From: Callipepla californica brunnescens
Lineage: Eukaryota > Chordata > Aves > Galliformes > Odontophoridae
NCBI GenBank assembly: GCA_023055505.1
Contig: JALIRH010000117.1
Location: 620,001 to 684,000 of the forward strand
DNA: 64,000 bases
Direction of reading: 5' to 3'
Part shown: piece by piece, positions 25,273 through 40,282 of the stretch
Position numbering within the stretch: the first letter of the stretch is position 1
Layout: each line of letters starts with the position of its first letter
Notes under the pieces: generated by a model
The model's input: only the letters and a program-made list of their open reading frames with translations
What the model was told of the DNA's origin: nothing
Databases searched by the model: none
Made by a program: the position numbers and the translations under genes

Positions 25273-28200
25273 ATTGCATCTCTTCTGCCTAGAGTAACAG
25301 TTTTGCAGCCTGGCTTGTCCCCAGGAGATGTCACCTAATATGTTTTGAGGATACTGTCAGTTTGAACAAGGAGCTTCTCCCAGAGCCCAGCAGGAACCCT
25401 GGGAGCCTCTCTCCATTGAGGGGTTTGCTGATTAAAATAGATTTAAAGTGATAAAAGCAGCAGTCATAGCAGACCTTCAAATGTTGGTCATATATTGCTT
25501 GAAGTACAAAGAGCTCCTGTTGTTAAGTCCCCACCTTTTGTGACACGGTTACGCAGCCTAACAAGCTGTGCTTCTAACGTTTGTTTTTATTGGCAAATAA
25601 ATTGATTTAACACGAGCCCGAAACATAAATCTCTGTTTCCATCTTATTTAACTTTTGGATTATACTTAGTTTCATATGGTAGTAAGAGCTGAAAAGGTCT
25701 CTGAGCGTTAGCTTTTGTTTGGACGATGAAAATTTAAACATAATAAAAATGGCCAGTAAATTTATGTGCCAGTATACGTATTGGTTGCAGGTGGTCAGAT
25801 GCTTTAAAAGGAGGGTAATTTTAATTACTCTCAAATTAACATCCCGATCCAAACCCTTGATGCTTATTTTATGTAGTGCAGCTTTGATGATATATACATC
25901 TATTTAAACACCAGGATACTGTCTCTTTAAGAAAAGCATTTATGTTGTGTTGACAGAAACGTGGAATCTAAAACGTGAAACACGAGATTTTGTACAATGT
26001 GGCATGGCAAAGGAGCTCCTTGGTTGGTTGAATAAGAATAGCACCACGTCATTGTATTTAATTACTCTAATGTATCAGAACGTGTTTGTTAAATCTCCTA
26101 ATGCAATGCAGATGTAAGGTGTTTCTGTTCTTACATGTGTACCAGCGTTTTTTTTTATTTCAGAAAAGCTGTGAATGTTGAATGTGTGTAAGTCTCCAGG
26201 AATGTAACAAGTTGATAAAAGCCACAGCCAACTCCATCCTCCTTGCAGGAAAAAAAAAGGAAAAAAAAAAAAAAGCTGGAATTTCTTTTTTCTTTTTTTT
26301 TTTTTTTTTTTGGATATTTGTTTTACAGCTTTCTACGTCTTAAGGCAGAGAATAGCCAGCCTAAGGTGCCAGCCCAAAGGTTAGCTGAACATATTTCTTG
26401 ACATAATTTTGGAAAGATTATGGCTTGGAGTTGTGGCCTCTAAGCCATAAGTTTACATAAAAACTATCTTACATGGCAAGATGTAGATGTTCTTTTTTTC
26501 CTCTTATTTAAAATATTTTCAAAGTATCTGATCTGGGGAGGATGGGGAGGGTGGGAGAGGGAAGGAAATTAACAAGGCTCTTTATCCCAGCTGCCTATGT
26601 AATAACATGCATCTCATCTCCTAAGCTATTGCACTTTTCCCTTTTTTTCCTATCTCTTTTCTTTTTTCTTTATTTTACCACCAAACCCCAAGTAATAGTT
26701 TTGCTTTCCTGCAAGTTGTTTGTACTCCCAGCATCACATTTACAAGCTGTCAGATCTGGGAGGCCTGATTTTGCTTTCACAGCATTGAATGGTGCAGCGG
26801 GAAGCTGTTTGGGATGGCTGAAGCACTTATTGCCCCCAGTTGTCCGCTTTGCACCTCTGCTGCAGGTTGCCATATTCACAACAGGGGAACTCTACAGCCC
26901 CCGGCCTACAGCAGTGCACAGCCTGGCACGTTTGAGCAAAATGAAGTCAGTGCTAGTTCAGATCTGTACTCAGGGCTGTAATCGTTTGCTGCTTAAGAAC
27001 TCGTATGTCTTGTTGACGTATCCCTGTGGTGGGAGCAGCAGCATTTAGAAGGGGAGCAAAGCCACGGGCTGTGCATTGAAGTCGGCTTTGTTACTGTGGT
27101 ACAGAGGTCACTGTGCTGAAGCCACTGGGTGTTATACTGTTTAAACCAGGTTAGCAGTAGGGCCCCGTTTCTTTCCTGCCACCACTCGGTGACGCTGATG
27201 CTAGCCTGGAATTCGGTGGAAACACAAAGTTCATAAATGCATAGGTATTAGATCAAGTTTCACTGACTTCATTAAATCCTACTGAGCTCCATGTTTCCCA
27301 AGCTTAAATTATGTGCGTTTTTAAGTGTTGTTCTGAGCAGCAAGGCATTCATGAACGAAGGTCTGGATTTGCACGTTCAGCTGAGGAACACATTTAAGCG
27401 CAGTGTAGGCAAGCAGACAATTCACTGGAATGAATAGCCCCCTCTGGCTGCAGTTTGTCATGTTAGTGTGCCGTTACCACAGTCATACCTGCAAAAGAAG
27501 TAACTGATTTATGCAGGCAAAGGTGGGAGTTGTGCCTGTAAAATTAGAAACCACCATGCTGTGGTTACCGCATGGTTTTTCTGCCTACTGATAACTATGT
27601 AGGTGAAGCTTTATGTGTTCTTCCACATTTGTATGTGTTGGAGCAAACAAGAGAGATGTAGCTTTGAAAGAGCTGCAGCGATTTGTGTTACAGGTTAGCT
27701 CGTACCTTGGAGGAGTATCTCTGTCTGAACAACCTTTAATGAGATGTTTATTTTACTGAACGTTTGAGACATTGCTACCCATACCAGTGGGACAAACGGG
27801 TGGAATTACAAAGATTAAATAGAAATAGACTTGGGCTGAAGTTGGCTTTGAGAAAAAGAAGTACAGATCTTAAGGTTAAGGTTATGATCTGCTAGTGCCA
27901 CAGGAAAGAGGGGGATGGAGAAAGCACGGAGGAAAGTTTTCTTTCACTGACCTGTCTTTAAGTTGGCACTCTGGGAGCATGAATAGCAGTCTTAGGATTG
28001 GAAGTCTGTTGTGGATTCATCACTGCAAGAGTAAGGGTTGTGAAGAGCTTTGTGAAGATGAATGGTATATAATCTATGGGCTGATGCATTAATTACTTCC
28101 TGTGTTTGGGCAAAATGAATTTTAAGGAATTGGGATTTAGAGTCAGGGGCTGTGTGTTACTTGGAAAGAGAGAAGCAAGGCAGGTGGTCAACACAAGATT

Positions 28201-31200
28201 ATTTCAGATGCAGGCATTTTTATACAATCCTGACTTCAGAGAGCTGAAAATAGAGGTTGGAGAATAGATGGTATGCCTGTGGTATGGCATTTTGAGGCAG
28301 ATGGGAGAGGAGAGCTGCAGAAGGAGCAACTAAAGACTACGGGGCAGTTTCTGTCAGTGAGGCACTCTTGTGGACGTCACTCCAAAAAAGAAGGTGTGTG
28401 TAATCAGGAATTAATATTGTGGAACAAATTCAGCAGCAGAGCTTTGTAACTTTGAGGGGCATCCTCACATCAGTATAGTCTTTTGATGGAAGCTGTAGCT
28501 CCAAGTGTTGGGAAAGCAGATGAGAGTTAGGTTGGTAGAGATACTGCTCTATGTGAGTTCAGGATTTTTCATTGTGGATCTCAAAGAAAGAAGAGAAGTT
28601 AGTCACACTGCTTGATTCTTACCCGTCTTGTTCAGATTCCCCCAGGCAGCACTTGGTAATGGAGTAATACGTTGTTAATGTTAGAATTCAAGGGAACTGA
28701 GTGCAGGGAGAAAATAGAGGTGAAAAAACAAACAGCAATACCTCCCACATCCAACACTTGTAGACCCATAATGAATTAATTGAATGTGTACTTCATTGAT
28801 TTACTCATGCAGCAATTAAAAAATCATGATTCAGAATGATTTAGTCATCCTCAGACACGGCCAGCTGTTCCTGGTGTCTGGGATGTTGGGTGGCTTCGAG
28901 CTTTTACGCAAGTGTAACACACGCTGAGAGCATATGCATTTCACCAGGAATTCTTTCTCCCTCACTCTAGGAGGAAAACCCACAAAAACAACTCCAAACC
29001 CAACTCACTCGCTCATGTTTCAGTTCTCTCTATTGTTTTTACAGGGTTTAATTTGTCCTGAATTTCACATGAAACGTCAAATGCAGTATTTATCATCCTG
29101 CTGGGAAGTAAAAGGCGGTTCTTGCCAACCTTGAAAATAGATACTTTAATAGATTTCTGGCTAAATAAAAGGCTTGAAAGATACTTCCTTGCCTCCAATT
29201 AGAGTCAGTGGGAACTGAGACTGAGCAAGTCTTTGTATCTGGCCCAAAAATAATTTAAGACAATAAGGTTGAAATGAGGTGGTCAGGAGGCCAGTGTTTG
29301 GTTTTTTTTGGTATCCCCTGAATGAACTGGGCAACAAAGTGAAACGGAGAGCTTAGTTGTAGTTTGTGGCCTAGATAAATAAACAGCAGTTAACTAATGG
29401 TGACCATAGCTGTGCTAAGGATTTCTTTCAGTCCCAGCTCATGTGACTGCCCCATGGGAATGCCAGTTAAAATGCTGTCAGAGAAGACTACTTAGAGAAA
29501 TGTTACATTGCAAAGCTTGCTGCAGAATTCTTTTCCTTTCTATATGGAAATGCTTCAGTCATTATATGGATCTAGAATTGAACCCTGTTTTATTTAAGTT
29601 GTATAACATTCACGTCGCTGTGGCGCACGGAGTATATTCTCATAAAAAGGATTTCCTCGAGTACTGTGTTTGGCAGCTGAAGTTGGTTTCCAAATACCTG
29701 TTTATGTGTAAAAAGCATTTTGTAATATCTTTGGCTTAATAGATAGCAATTGCTAGGCAATTGTTAGGAGACTTTCCTTCCAACGGTAGGGATTTTTAAG
29801 CTGTGGATGCTGAGGCACTGACGTCCTTAACTGAGACTTTTGAAAACAGTTGACTGAGAGAATTAAAATGAACTTGCAAAAATAAAGCCCGTCTGATTCC
29901 TAATGCCAAAGATAACTGGATCTTCTGAATTAGATGACACTTGTCCATTTCTCAATTGTAGAAGGCTGTCTTCCAGTGTAAGATCTTTCTTTCACAGTCT
30001 GAGCTGAGCTGCTGCTAAGGTATATTTCACACATTTGAGGAGAGAAAGGCATTTTAGCATCAGCTAAACTGGAGTTGCAATAGGTTCACTTAGGGAACTT
30101 TACCACTTCGTTCCAAGCTGATACATAGCTGATGGTGCTTTGTGCTCTTCGAAAAAGTTAGTATTGTTTAACTGCGGCATGCTTTGGAGTTTTCTTTGAA
30201 GGACTGTTGAAATTTCAGAAGCTTTATGCAAACATATTTGTAGTCATTTCTGCTTCTAGCGTAGACTGATGTGTCTTTTTTTTCCCCAGTGACTTCAAAG
30301 TCACAAAGTTGGTCTTCACATTCTTCATTTTTCCCATCATCACCTCTCGATAGAATAGGGCTTATGGTGTCAGGAAGGCAAGAGATGCAGTGTCTAAATC
30401 AGCTCTTAAAACAGAGCTTTTTTTTTCTTTTCTTTATTTTTGTGACTGTAATGATTAAAAAAGCAGTAATTGTTTCCAACTACGGTGTTCTAGAATTGTT
30501 TCATGATATCGCAGCTGCTCTTCTGGCAGTGGTGTCTGATGATTGAGACTTAGCTTCTAGTAGTCTGCTGAACCACTGCAGCCACTTTCACAGAAATGGA
30601 TACTCCATTGGATAGCTGGTGGATCTGAGTCCTGTTTATTTGTTTTTTGGACAGTGTTTATAGGAAAGATACATTGTGCCTCAACTAAAACCACCCCTCT
30701 CTGTTACTTTTTAGCAAAGTGCCAAAGACAGAATTAAAAGACATGCAGCGATGTTAGGAATATCCACAAAGGGCAGTAACGCAGATAGAAAGCAAGGTCT
30801 CATGTTGTCTGGGGATCGCAGGACACATGACTAATTTTTAAACAAAAGAATTAGAGAGCAGAGAGCAAATACAGACCAGGTTCATTCTGTGAGAACTGTT
30901 GCTTCTGTGGATGCAGTTGTGGGAACTGCTGAATCTTTGAATCTTACGGAAAAGACTTTGGAACATTAAAAATGCATTTGTGTAGTTCTTTCACAGCTGA
31001 AAATAATCTCATTTCTGTTTTAATTTTGTTTAATTCAGCCCTATTGAACAGCCAGGCTGGAGTGCAGGCTAGTGCCTTCTGCCAGATTTCTGTTCAATTA
31101 GATCCTTAGGACGCACCATTTTATAATATAGACTGTTGTAAGATCAACGAACGTTCCAGCTGGATCTAGTTAGTGACTTCGTGAACTGCAGATGATACTG

Positions 31201-34200
31201 AGAGTTTAGAAAATCAACTTCAAGTTAGTAGCATTGTGTCTGCTAGCTGATGAGGTACTAAGAGAGCTCAGTACTGCAGAAACAGCACAACCTCCTGCTG
31301 TGCAAAAATAGAATACCAGCGAGTCCCACGTGTATTGGGGTGGCATTATTTTTGAAAGCACATTTGTTGTTTGAGCAGTGGTATTTGAGACATACTACGG
31401 TGCTTAAGGGAGGAACGTAAATGGTACTATTTTTGTTAGGTCACTGCCATTTGTTCTGAAGTAATGCACTGTCAGTCATGACTGGAACCAAAGAATGATG
31501 AGTGTTCTTCTGTTTGCAGCTATATGCCAACCAGGATGCAAGCATGGTGAATGCATTGGGCCAAACAAGTGCAAGTGCCACCCAGGATACACTGGAAAAA
31601 CATGCAACCAAGGTAAGAAAGTGACATCCGAGGAAGAGAATTGATTTGTGAGATCACAGAAATATTGTTGACCCTCGAAAATGGTGTTCCTGATGCCTGC
31701 AGCCATAGCATGACAAACTCGTACACCACGTCTGTAGCGTTTCTGAAACTGGGACTGACATTTGTGGAGAAAATGGGATACAAGGTAAACAATTGGTCCA
31801 GGTGAAATCAGTGAGATTAACATGAAGTACGAGTCCACGTGCTGTCCTGAATCTGAATCAAGTAATAGAAACCTTGAGCTCAGGATTGTTATTTCATAAG
31901 GTCACAGTTCTCAGGTTTGGATAGGGAAATTGTGTTTTTTAAATGCATTATTGTCTTTGTGTTTCTCATCCTGAGGTAGGTAGCTGAGCAATAAGCTGCA
32001 CTGTGTAAAGAAGAGTTGAAAAATGAAATGATCTTTTACTTAATTATCATCTTCATTCACTGCTGGTTGTATTAATCAGGTATTTATGTGTGGTATTGGC
32101 AGCAGAGTTGCCTTGGCAGATGCCCACGTGGATTTTGAGATGCTGACAGTGGTGTCCCAGACATCCGTCAATCAGTTTGAGTCACTACAGCCTGCATCGA
32201 TTCTACGTTGGTTATATGGCTGTTCCTGGGGCCGCAGTATGCCTTCTTGCCATGTGCTAATTGCACACTAGGTTGAGACCCAAATGTGCAGAGTTGATGC
32301 AGTCTGCTTTTGCTGGGAGGAAATGTGAATGTAGGGCTGGGCAGAGGGCTCAGCATGGCCCAGCCACCCCCAGTGTAGACAGCTGGGTGGATGAGAACTG
32401 TGGGCATCCTGTGAAGGCCACTTACATATGGGATAAACGTGACCTGTGTTACTATACTTCAAAATAGCAGCTATTCTGTTTGTCCAGGAACTCCTTTTCT
32501 GTTCTGGAATAATAATTAGTAATAACAAAGTAATGGTATTGGCAGAAGAAATGTTGGAATTTCCCTAAGGAGATGGAAGTCTTTCAGGCCTTATATCTTG
32601 TCTGTTCGTGGTCCTCAAAGATAAAGCACAAATCTCATAAGTGACTTTAGTGTTTCTCTTCTAGTTTTTTAATCCCAGGTTAACAGCTGTAAGCAGTAAG
32701 GGGGGAAAAAAACAGAATGTTCTAAAATAAAATGCCTTGTACCAGCTCTCTAGTTTATAATTGTAAGAACTAGAGCTTCTTTCAAAACGTGTTCAACAAC
32801 AAGTTGATGCTGACTCTTCAGTAGGACCTATCTTCGCAGACGTGAACAGTTGCAGGCTTGCCATTTTTACAAGTGTGTGCAGGTTGCTTTGTGTGACTGG
32901 GAAAGGCCGTCTTCGTGCAGAGAATATAAAGCATCTTTTTTGCATATTGCAAAGATTTGGTCATTTCATTTCTTATTATGCCTTCTTCTCATCATGTGAA
33001 GATGAGCAGCTATATTCAAGTCCACCTGGTCACAACAGCGGAGTGCATCTATTCCGCCCCCTGGAGCATCATGCGAGAAATACACCTTCAAGGGGTGAGA
33101 CGGTCCCTGTATTTCAGGCGGCGTGCTCCTCCTGCCTGCACGGCTTGAAATGATAATAAATCTCTCGTAAAGGGGTTGGAGGCTAATGGCCAATGGCTGT
33201 GATGCAGAGGCTGAACTTGCAGTATTGTTAGCATGCAGTGCAAATAACTGATTGTATTTCCTCGGTGCTGTGCTCCTGTATTCTAAAATGTCTCGCCTTT
33301 CCATCACACCCAGCGCTGTAGCCTGCTTTTGTTTCTTTCCTCTGTTCTTCTTTCAGGGTCTGCACTTCTTAATGCATTTGTAAGCTCCTTTGTGAACTGA
33401 GAACAAAGGGGATGGTTTATTGGGTCAGAGAGAGGCAGAAGTTGGTACTTGCTGGGAATGGAAGCTTGAACTACTTTCTTATAGAACAAGTGATAGCTAA
33501 ATCTTTGACTTCGTGTTGGGTCACTGGTATTCTGTTATCTCAGCCTGAGTAAACTTGATGTTGAATACCTGACGTGTTTCCTGGTTCAGGTTGGCTAGTA
33601 GGCACACAAAGGCAGAAAAGACTTCTGCAGGAAGTAACTAAAAGAAAACAGCAGAGTGCTCTGTGTCTTCCTAAGAAGCTGTGCTCATGTACTCTGCTGC
33701 TGGATGTTTCACAGAGTTGTCATTATCCAAGATCAAGTGTGAGGCTGTGCAGTGCTCAGAGAAGTCCTTCCCCAGGTCTGCAGGCATAGGCCTGTTGTTG
33801 TTTCCTTGCATTCACATGACTGCCTTTCTTAAAAACGAAATGCTGGTGCTTCTGTGATGGACCTGCTTTCCGTAGTGCCTGCAGCTTTCAGCCTCCTTTT
33901 ATGTGCACTGCTGTGTTCTGTTACTTTGAAAGGAAGAATGCTGGTGTTGTGCCGACTGTGTAATTGTAGTGACTGTAGGAACATGTCAACTCAAGCAGTT
34001 GAAATGAAACTTCAAGTGTGCGACAGCAAATGGACATTAAAAGAATTAATTAAAAATAAATGAAAGGGCTTTCTGAAGCCCAACACTATTAAAAGGATTA
34101 ACATTTTAAATTCCAACGTGAAAATTTAGTCTATGCATTTGATACTTTCTAGTTTATTTTTTTTTAAGAGGAAACTACTGCTGTTTTCTCTTTCCCTCTT

Positions 34201-37200
34201 TTGATGCACTCGTACTGAGATGTCTTCATAGATGTTTGAAGTATGCAATTGATGTCTTCGGGTAAGTAATGTGACCTTTTAAAACCAGCATGTGTTCAGG
34301 AGGTATGCTGCTGTAGCTGATTTTTTGACTGCTAACATGAGCCCGAACCTGTTCTTGAAAAAAACAGCCCTTACTTATAGAACACGAAACTCATCTGAAG
34401 CAGACAGAGTATATTCATAGCAGGAATGTTTCGGTGCTCCCCCTGTGTGCAGTATAACCGGATTCCTCCGTGGGAAGCACGCTGTTGCAGATTATGGGAA
34501 CATGGGGGTAGATACAGGGAGCTGTCAGCAAATTCATACGGGCCTTTCTAAAGAACCTGTGAGACCTGCCAGTAATTATCCAACGTACCTGTTAGTGAGT
34601 GTGTTTGCTGTGTGGTTTCTGAGCACGTGCCTGCGTTGCTGAAAAGGAGTAAAAGACAAGTTGCACTTCAGGGAGAATAAGAGGGGCTGGGCAGCGTGCT
34701 GTAACACAACCTGCTGGGAGCGTGGCTTGGCTTTTAAGCAGCCAGGGCACTGCCAGTGTTGTGTTTCTGAACTGCGGCGTTTCTCCTGACTCCATCAGGT
34801 TAAAAACATCTTTCTTTCAATAGCTGATGTCAAAGGCTGAAGAGAAAACCCGTGACGCGTGAGTTTTAGATTTAAGTGGAGCTGTGCTAACAGCTTATTT
34901 CTGATGCCTTGTAACCTTAGCTGTTATGCCAGCCAAGGTTAAAAAAAAAATCTGACTGTTTAAAGACACAGGCATTTTATTCACAGCCATATATTTTTAG
35001 ACCTGAATCAAAGGAGTCAAAGGCTGATGCGGCAGCATGTATTTACACACAGAAATAGAGTGAAGGCAACAAATAATTTAGTCAGAATTTTGAAAACAAA
35101 ACCTGTGTGATGTACTATCCCGACACAGTTGATCACACCTTCCTTTGAAGGTTAGGTTATTCTCGAGAGTATCTCTGTTTGTCAACACCTGAGTTTTCAT
35201 TTCTGTACTAAGCATATTTTGTACCAAATGGTGGTGTACTATCTGGAGTCCTGCGGGATGCCAGTTATTTAAGGGTCACAATGTAATCTATACGTTATGG
35301 AAGGCAGCAGGTTTTAAACTGAGATCAGACATTACTGGGAATGCCTTTCCACAGTCATCTGTGGTAGCAGTTCTGGAAGCAACTGTGAGAGGCTGTTCTG
35401 AAGGGTAACATCTGCAGGGGTTTGGGAAGTGTGAGAGAGGTGTCAGTGCAACTTCATAGCTGTCGAGAACTACCTGATGCAGTAGGCATCATCATCTGCT
35501 GCCCTTCCATTTGACCTGTGCCTGTACTCTATCAGTGGACGGAACTGTTAGCTGAAGATCCCAGTTTTGCAGTAGGAAACACACATTTAGAACCAGGATT
35601 GTCTTTGGCTTTCTGCAGTGAACCCAACTTCTCATTTTCTTTACAGCACGGATCTTGTTCAATTCCTACCTGTAGTCCATATAGCAACCAATGAATTACT
35701 GACTTCATTTGAACCGGAGGTTTATTCATCTTTCTGTTTTAATATCTGAACTCTGAGCTCTCACATTTAGTCTGTACGAGTGGACATACTGTTGGCAAAG
35801 ATCCTGGGAATAACCATTGCTGACACTGTAACAGCACTCTGGCCACGCTGTGCAACACTGGAGACAAGGAGCAGTCGTTAGTTGAGTGCTTGCTGGCTGG
35901 CTTTGTGAATACGTTTATTATGTTCACCAGTGAACATCTTCAGTCATCGATGCACAAGTCACCAAGTCCTGTAGTGAATTATTCGTTCTACCTGACAAAA
36001 TCAGCAAGTGTCCATGGAAAGAGAATTGTGAAGGAGTTCCTGACTGCATCTTTACTCGCGGGCTTAGTGTTCTTCAGTCCAAGTGGTCAATTCTGTATTA
36101 GAAATCTGAAACAATGCCCTTTAGCAATAGTCCTTGAAAAATATCACGGGTGTCACAGGTTCTTTTTGCATTCCTAGATGATAAGAAACACGTTTTCTCC
36201 AAGCGATTGTTTTAAGTAGGTTCTCATCAGTTTTTCTGCCTTCTTCTGCAACTGATTTTGAAGCATGAAAGTGCATCCCCAAATTGCTTTCAGACACACT
36301 CCAGCAGTGACTGCAGCGGTGACATTTGCTTGCTCTCTTCCCTGGAGCTCTGGTTCGGGCAGCCTGAGCTTATACATTTGCCAGTGAAACTTCTGTCAGT
36401 GCTTAATTTAACGGCAGTACTTTGTTTTTTACTTTCTTTCTCTCTGGAAAGGTATCTGAGAAACAGATACATGTACTGCACGTGGCAGGAGGACGTAACA
36501 GCACTTTGCAGAGTTTGTTCTGGACGTTTGCTGGGCTGCACACATAAAGCTAATTGCCATATTTTTTCCTTCTTTCTCGAGGAACTTGGCTTAGTTTTCT
36601 CACACACGCTTGCTATGTTTTCTTTCCCCATCCCCTTCCCTGGTACTCTTCATTCCAGATCTGAACGAGTGTGGGCTGAAGCCCCGGCCCTGCAAACACC
36701 GGTGCATGAACACCTACGGCAGCTACAAGTGCTACTGCCTGAACGGCTACATGCTCATGCCAGATGGAACGTGCTCGAGTAAGACCAGCCTTGATGCTTT
36801 CCTTTTTTCATCTCCTCAAAGCCTCTGCTTGGGTTTCCCTGGGAAACTTTTATGAAATTAAGTTGTGTCCCATGCTAGAAGATTAATCTTGCTGCAAATT
36901 AGGCACTTGTGCAAAATGAGCTGCTTTTTGTTTCTTTCCCCTAATGAAATTAGTCTGAACAAACCAGGAGCAAATAGTTTAATTTTATTAGTTTTATTAC
37001 AAGCTTTCCCAGAAGCATTCTTCAGTGCTGTAAATCACTGTTAATTGGCCTTCAGGGACGAGTGCTTGCCTTTTCATTGCAGCAGGGCACCTGCAGCTCT
37101 GTTGTCCTTAGAAATGTAAAATCATTAAAGCTGCAGATGTTGGTTGTCTGACTGGGATAAAGTCGTACTCTCATCTCTCTGGAGATAGGCTCCTACTTGC

Positions 37201-40200
37201 TCCCATAAAATTAGTGCACATTTTGAGCGTCTGGGGAGAGAGAAGGGAAAATAAATGACCTTTAATTAAAGGTACTCCTATTTTAAAATGTTGCTAATGT
37301 CCAGGACGTGTTACAGTTTGTACTGGAATTTATTTTCTTTGTGACGGCTACATTCCATTACACAACTTGCTACAATTCTAGTGCTTTTTGGTTTGTGGTT
37401 TTTTTTCTTTTTGCTGCTGTTGTCATTTTTGTTTTTTGTTGTTATTGTTCCTTATAACAAAAAAAACAAAAGATGCGTGCCTTTGCTCTTTAGAGCCCGA
37501 GTGACTACCTGTGAAATTCCACAGGTGTTTTCCCTACTTCCATCATAACTACACTGTCTTAATTCCCCAGAGATGACAGTGATTGCTGTTCCTAGTGTCT
37601 AAACGTGTTCCATTTCCTGTCCCTAGGTGCCCTTTCTTGCTCGGTGGCGAACTGTCAGTATGGCTGCGATGTGCTGAAGGGAGAGGTGCGCTGCCGCTGT
37701 CCTTCTCCAGGCCTGCAGCTGGGGCCAGATGGTCGGACCTGCATAGGTAGGTGATCACATGCAGATCTGAGTTTAATATGAATTCTTTTCCTCATAGAGT
37801 ATTCATCCTTACACTGAATGCATTTAAAAAGTTCATCGGGTGTATTTAGAATGCAGTTTCAGGGGCTGACTAATGGGGACGGAGACAGATGGGTTGCTCA
37901 GCTGTTCTCAAGTAGTCTGCATCAGAGATCCCCAGCGCTTTCCTCCAGTCTTGAGGGTTTCATTGCTACCTACTTAATGCCTACATGGGCTGATTGGCAT
38001 CCGAGCCCTCAGCCCTTACTACTCTCTCCAGTTCCTGAGTAATTATAAAGTGTTGCTAACAGAACCTCTAAAATACATCAGCATAAGGAAGGAATGGGGA
38101 GGGCAGTTATCTGTCATACTTTCCAGAGCAAGGTGATGCCCAGGTTCAGAGAGTAGAAGGATAATTTGAGATTCCCCAGAGGCAAAGTAAATGTCTCTGC
38201 ACACTTCCAGGATTAATGAGACTTAGGCTCCTGGCTTTCTTGCATAACTGTTAAAATAAACTCAGGAGTTCAGACTCTATGAAAATGAAAAGTATGGAAA
38301 AGGTGCTCTTGGTTAGTCAGACTGTATTGTGCCACACATTGCTGTGGTCTAAAGAACAGTGTGACGTGATTTCATTAGTCATTAACCATACATCCTGTGT
38401 GGACATGATGCTCCAGTGATTTTATTATCTATATCCTTGCAGTGCTGCAATTCCACAGCCTGTAGCAACCGTGCACACTGGCAGTGAAGGAACAGAACAG
38501 CTTACCCATGCTGGCCAGGAACTTGGTGGCAGAACAGGGGATGGAATCTAGATCTTCTGATGCGAGGAGCAGGCTCGGTTCTAGGATGGATGCTTTCTGA
38601 AATGCACGACTGGCATGTCTAGGCGTACAAAAGAAAAAATAACCATTGTCACGTGCTGAAGAGTTTAAATTGCAGTTAGTGTCACGGCAGGCATCGTGGC
38701 AGGGAAGGAATTCTGCTGTGTCAGTGAGTTTTGAGTGATTTTGAGTAGGAATACAAGGAAGTCATACCAAATGCAGAAATTTCCTAAAAAAATACTCAGT
38801 GCTTTTCCTAATCTGTCCCTTTTTATAAAAAGGTCAAACAAATTTCATATTCATTTGAAATAAACAAAATGCACTTCTAATCCAGAGGACAGCTGCTCAG
38901 AACAGCTCTATGAAGTTCTCTGTTTTTTCTGTTCTTCACCTTTTTTATTACAGTGAAGAACTGTGTACCCGAGTTTCAGTGTTTAACTATTCAAACTGAT
39001 GTCATAACCTGTTCTTAAGATCTTCTACAAAAATGTCAGAACAGGCTTGCACAGTGCAGAGAAAGCAGCCTTAGCAAAAGATGGCTGTCCTTCATGGGTC
39101 AGAAAACACTCAATCTCCCTGTTTTGATAAGAAATGACTGCAACCTGTAGTCTTTCTACATAATTTCTCTGTCAAGCTTGAGTTGCACTAAACCAGTAAA
39201 TAGCTCCACGGTGTTTGTGGCTCGGACTTGGTCTTTCCTGACACAAGCTCAAGCCCTTCACTGCTGGGGAGCTTATCAGCCCCAGGGAGTGTGCAGACAC
39301 TGCTGCAGTGTAGAAGCAGTAGTAAAAGAACAGCGTAGATGCTAGTAAGAAAACTAAGTGTGTGCTGACTGCAGCTCGTGAAATCCTAGTTTGAAAAGAG
39401 TTTGAAAGACAGCTGGGAATTTAATGCTTATTTTTAGTGCAGGTTTAAATTCCTCTGGACATTATTCTATTCTTAGTTTAACCCATGGAGATCATTCTGT
39501 TGTTAAATTTGTTCATCCATCATGCTTCCTTCCTAACATGAATTTGTGAATTGTACAGAAGGGGTGTAAAAATGTTAGTAAGGTACTCACAGTCTAAAAT
39601 GTTACCAGTGTGTTCAGACCAAGAGGCAGATTTACAGGGAGACCTGTGGAGTTGCCCAGCATTGGCCTCCTTTCTCATTCAGGCCTGTACTTGGCAGGAG
39701 CGTGTGAGCAGAGCAGAGCTGTGCTGTCACAGCAGTGTGATGGGCCAGGGGTGGGAGCTTCAGGGCAGAGTCCTTGCTGTCCTCCGTAACTCCTTATGCA
39801 GGGTGGGACAGTGCCAGCAGCAGTTCCTGGGAGAGTCCATCCAACCAGTAATTTGTGGCTGTAGGTTCTTTGCTTGATGAAATGCTACTTTAGGCCCTGC
39901 TGGCAGGGCGAATATAAGCCAGTGTGTCCGATATCTGAAGGTCACCTTGCACGCATCTCCGTGAAAGAGGGGTCAGCAACAGTGTGGGGTAAGAACTTGC
40001 AAAGTGACAGACAAGTGTTTGGCCTGCAGTGACCAAGTGGTAGTTGACCCAGAAACACTGCACCTTTGGCCTTAGCTTGAACTCCTTGCTGAGAGCAGTC
40101 CTGAACAGATGAGAGTTTCTGATAATCCACAGCCTGCTCAGTGAGCTTAGAGGTGCTTGAGGTCTTTATAAAAGCAGGCAACTTTCTATCACGTGATGGT

Positions 40201-40248
40201 GTATTCTGAGTAGGTATGTATGGCCTGTGCTACAGGAACATACATATA

Positions 40249-40282
<34 letters not shown>

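Larger units (their letters stand above)
19607..31519 (+). other. NPNT: NPNT intron 2 (11.9 kb)
   Basis: The longest intron. It contains AT-rich repeats, a CR1 tail, a C30 homopolymer and a facing poly(A)/poly(T) pair, listed separately. The larger open frames, such as 26542-27048, have low-complexity or random composition and no domain, so I found no nested gene. Otherwise nothing distinctive was seen. Confidence 0.85.

Noticed and set aside
26542..27048. 168-codon plus-strand open frame in intron 2
   Set aside because: Random and partly low-complexity composition (Phe/Leu runs from a T/C-rich stretch), with no domain and no homologue recognised.
36258..36855. Long open frames reading into the NPNT exon 4 region
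   Set aside because: They extend through the intron into or across exon 4; only the splice-bounded part 36,659-36,778 in the EGF frame is coding.
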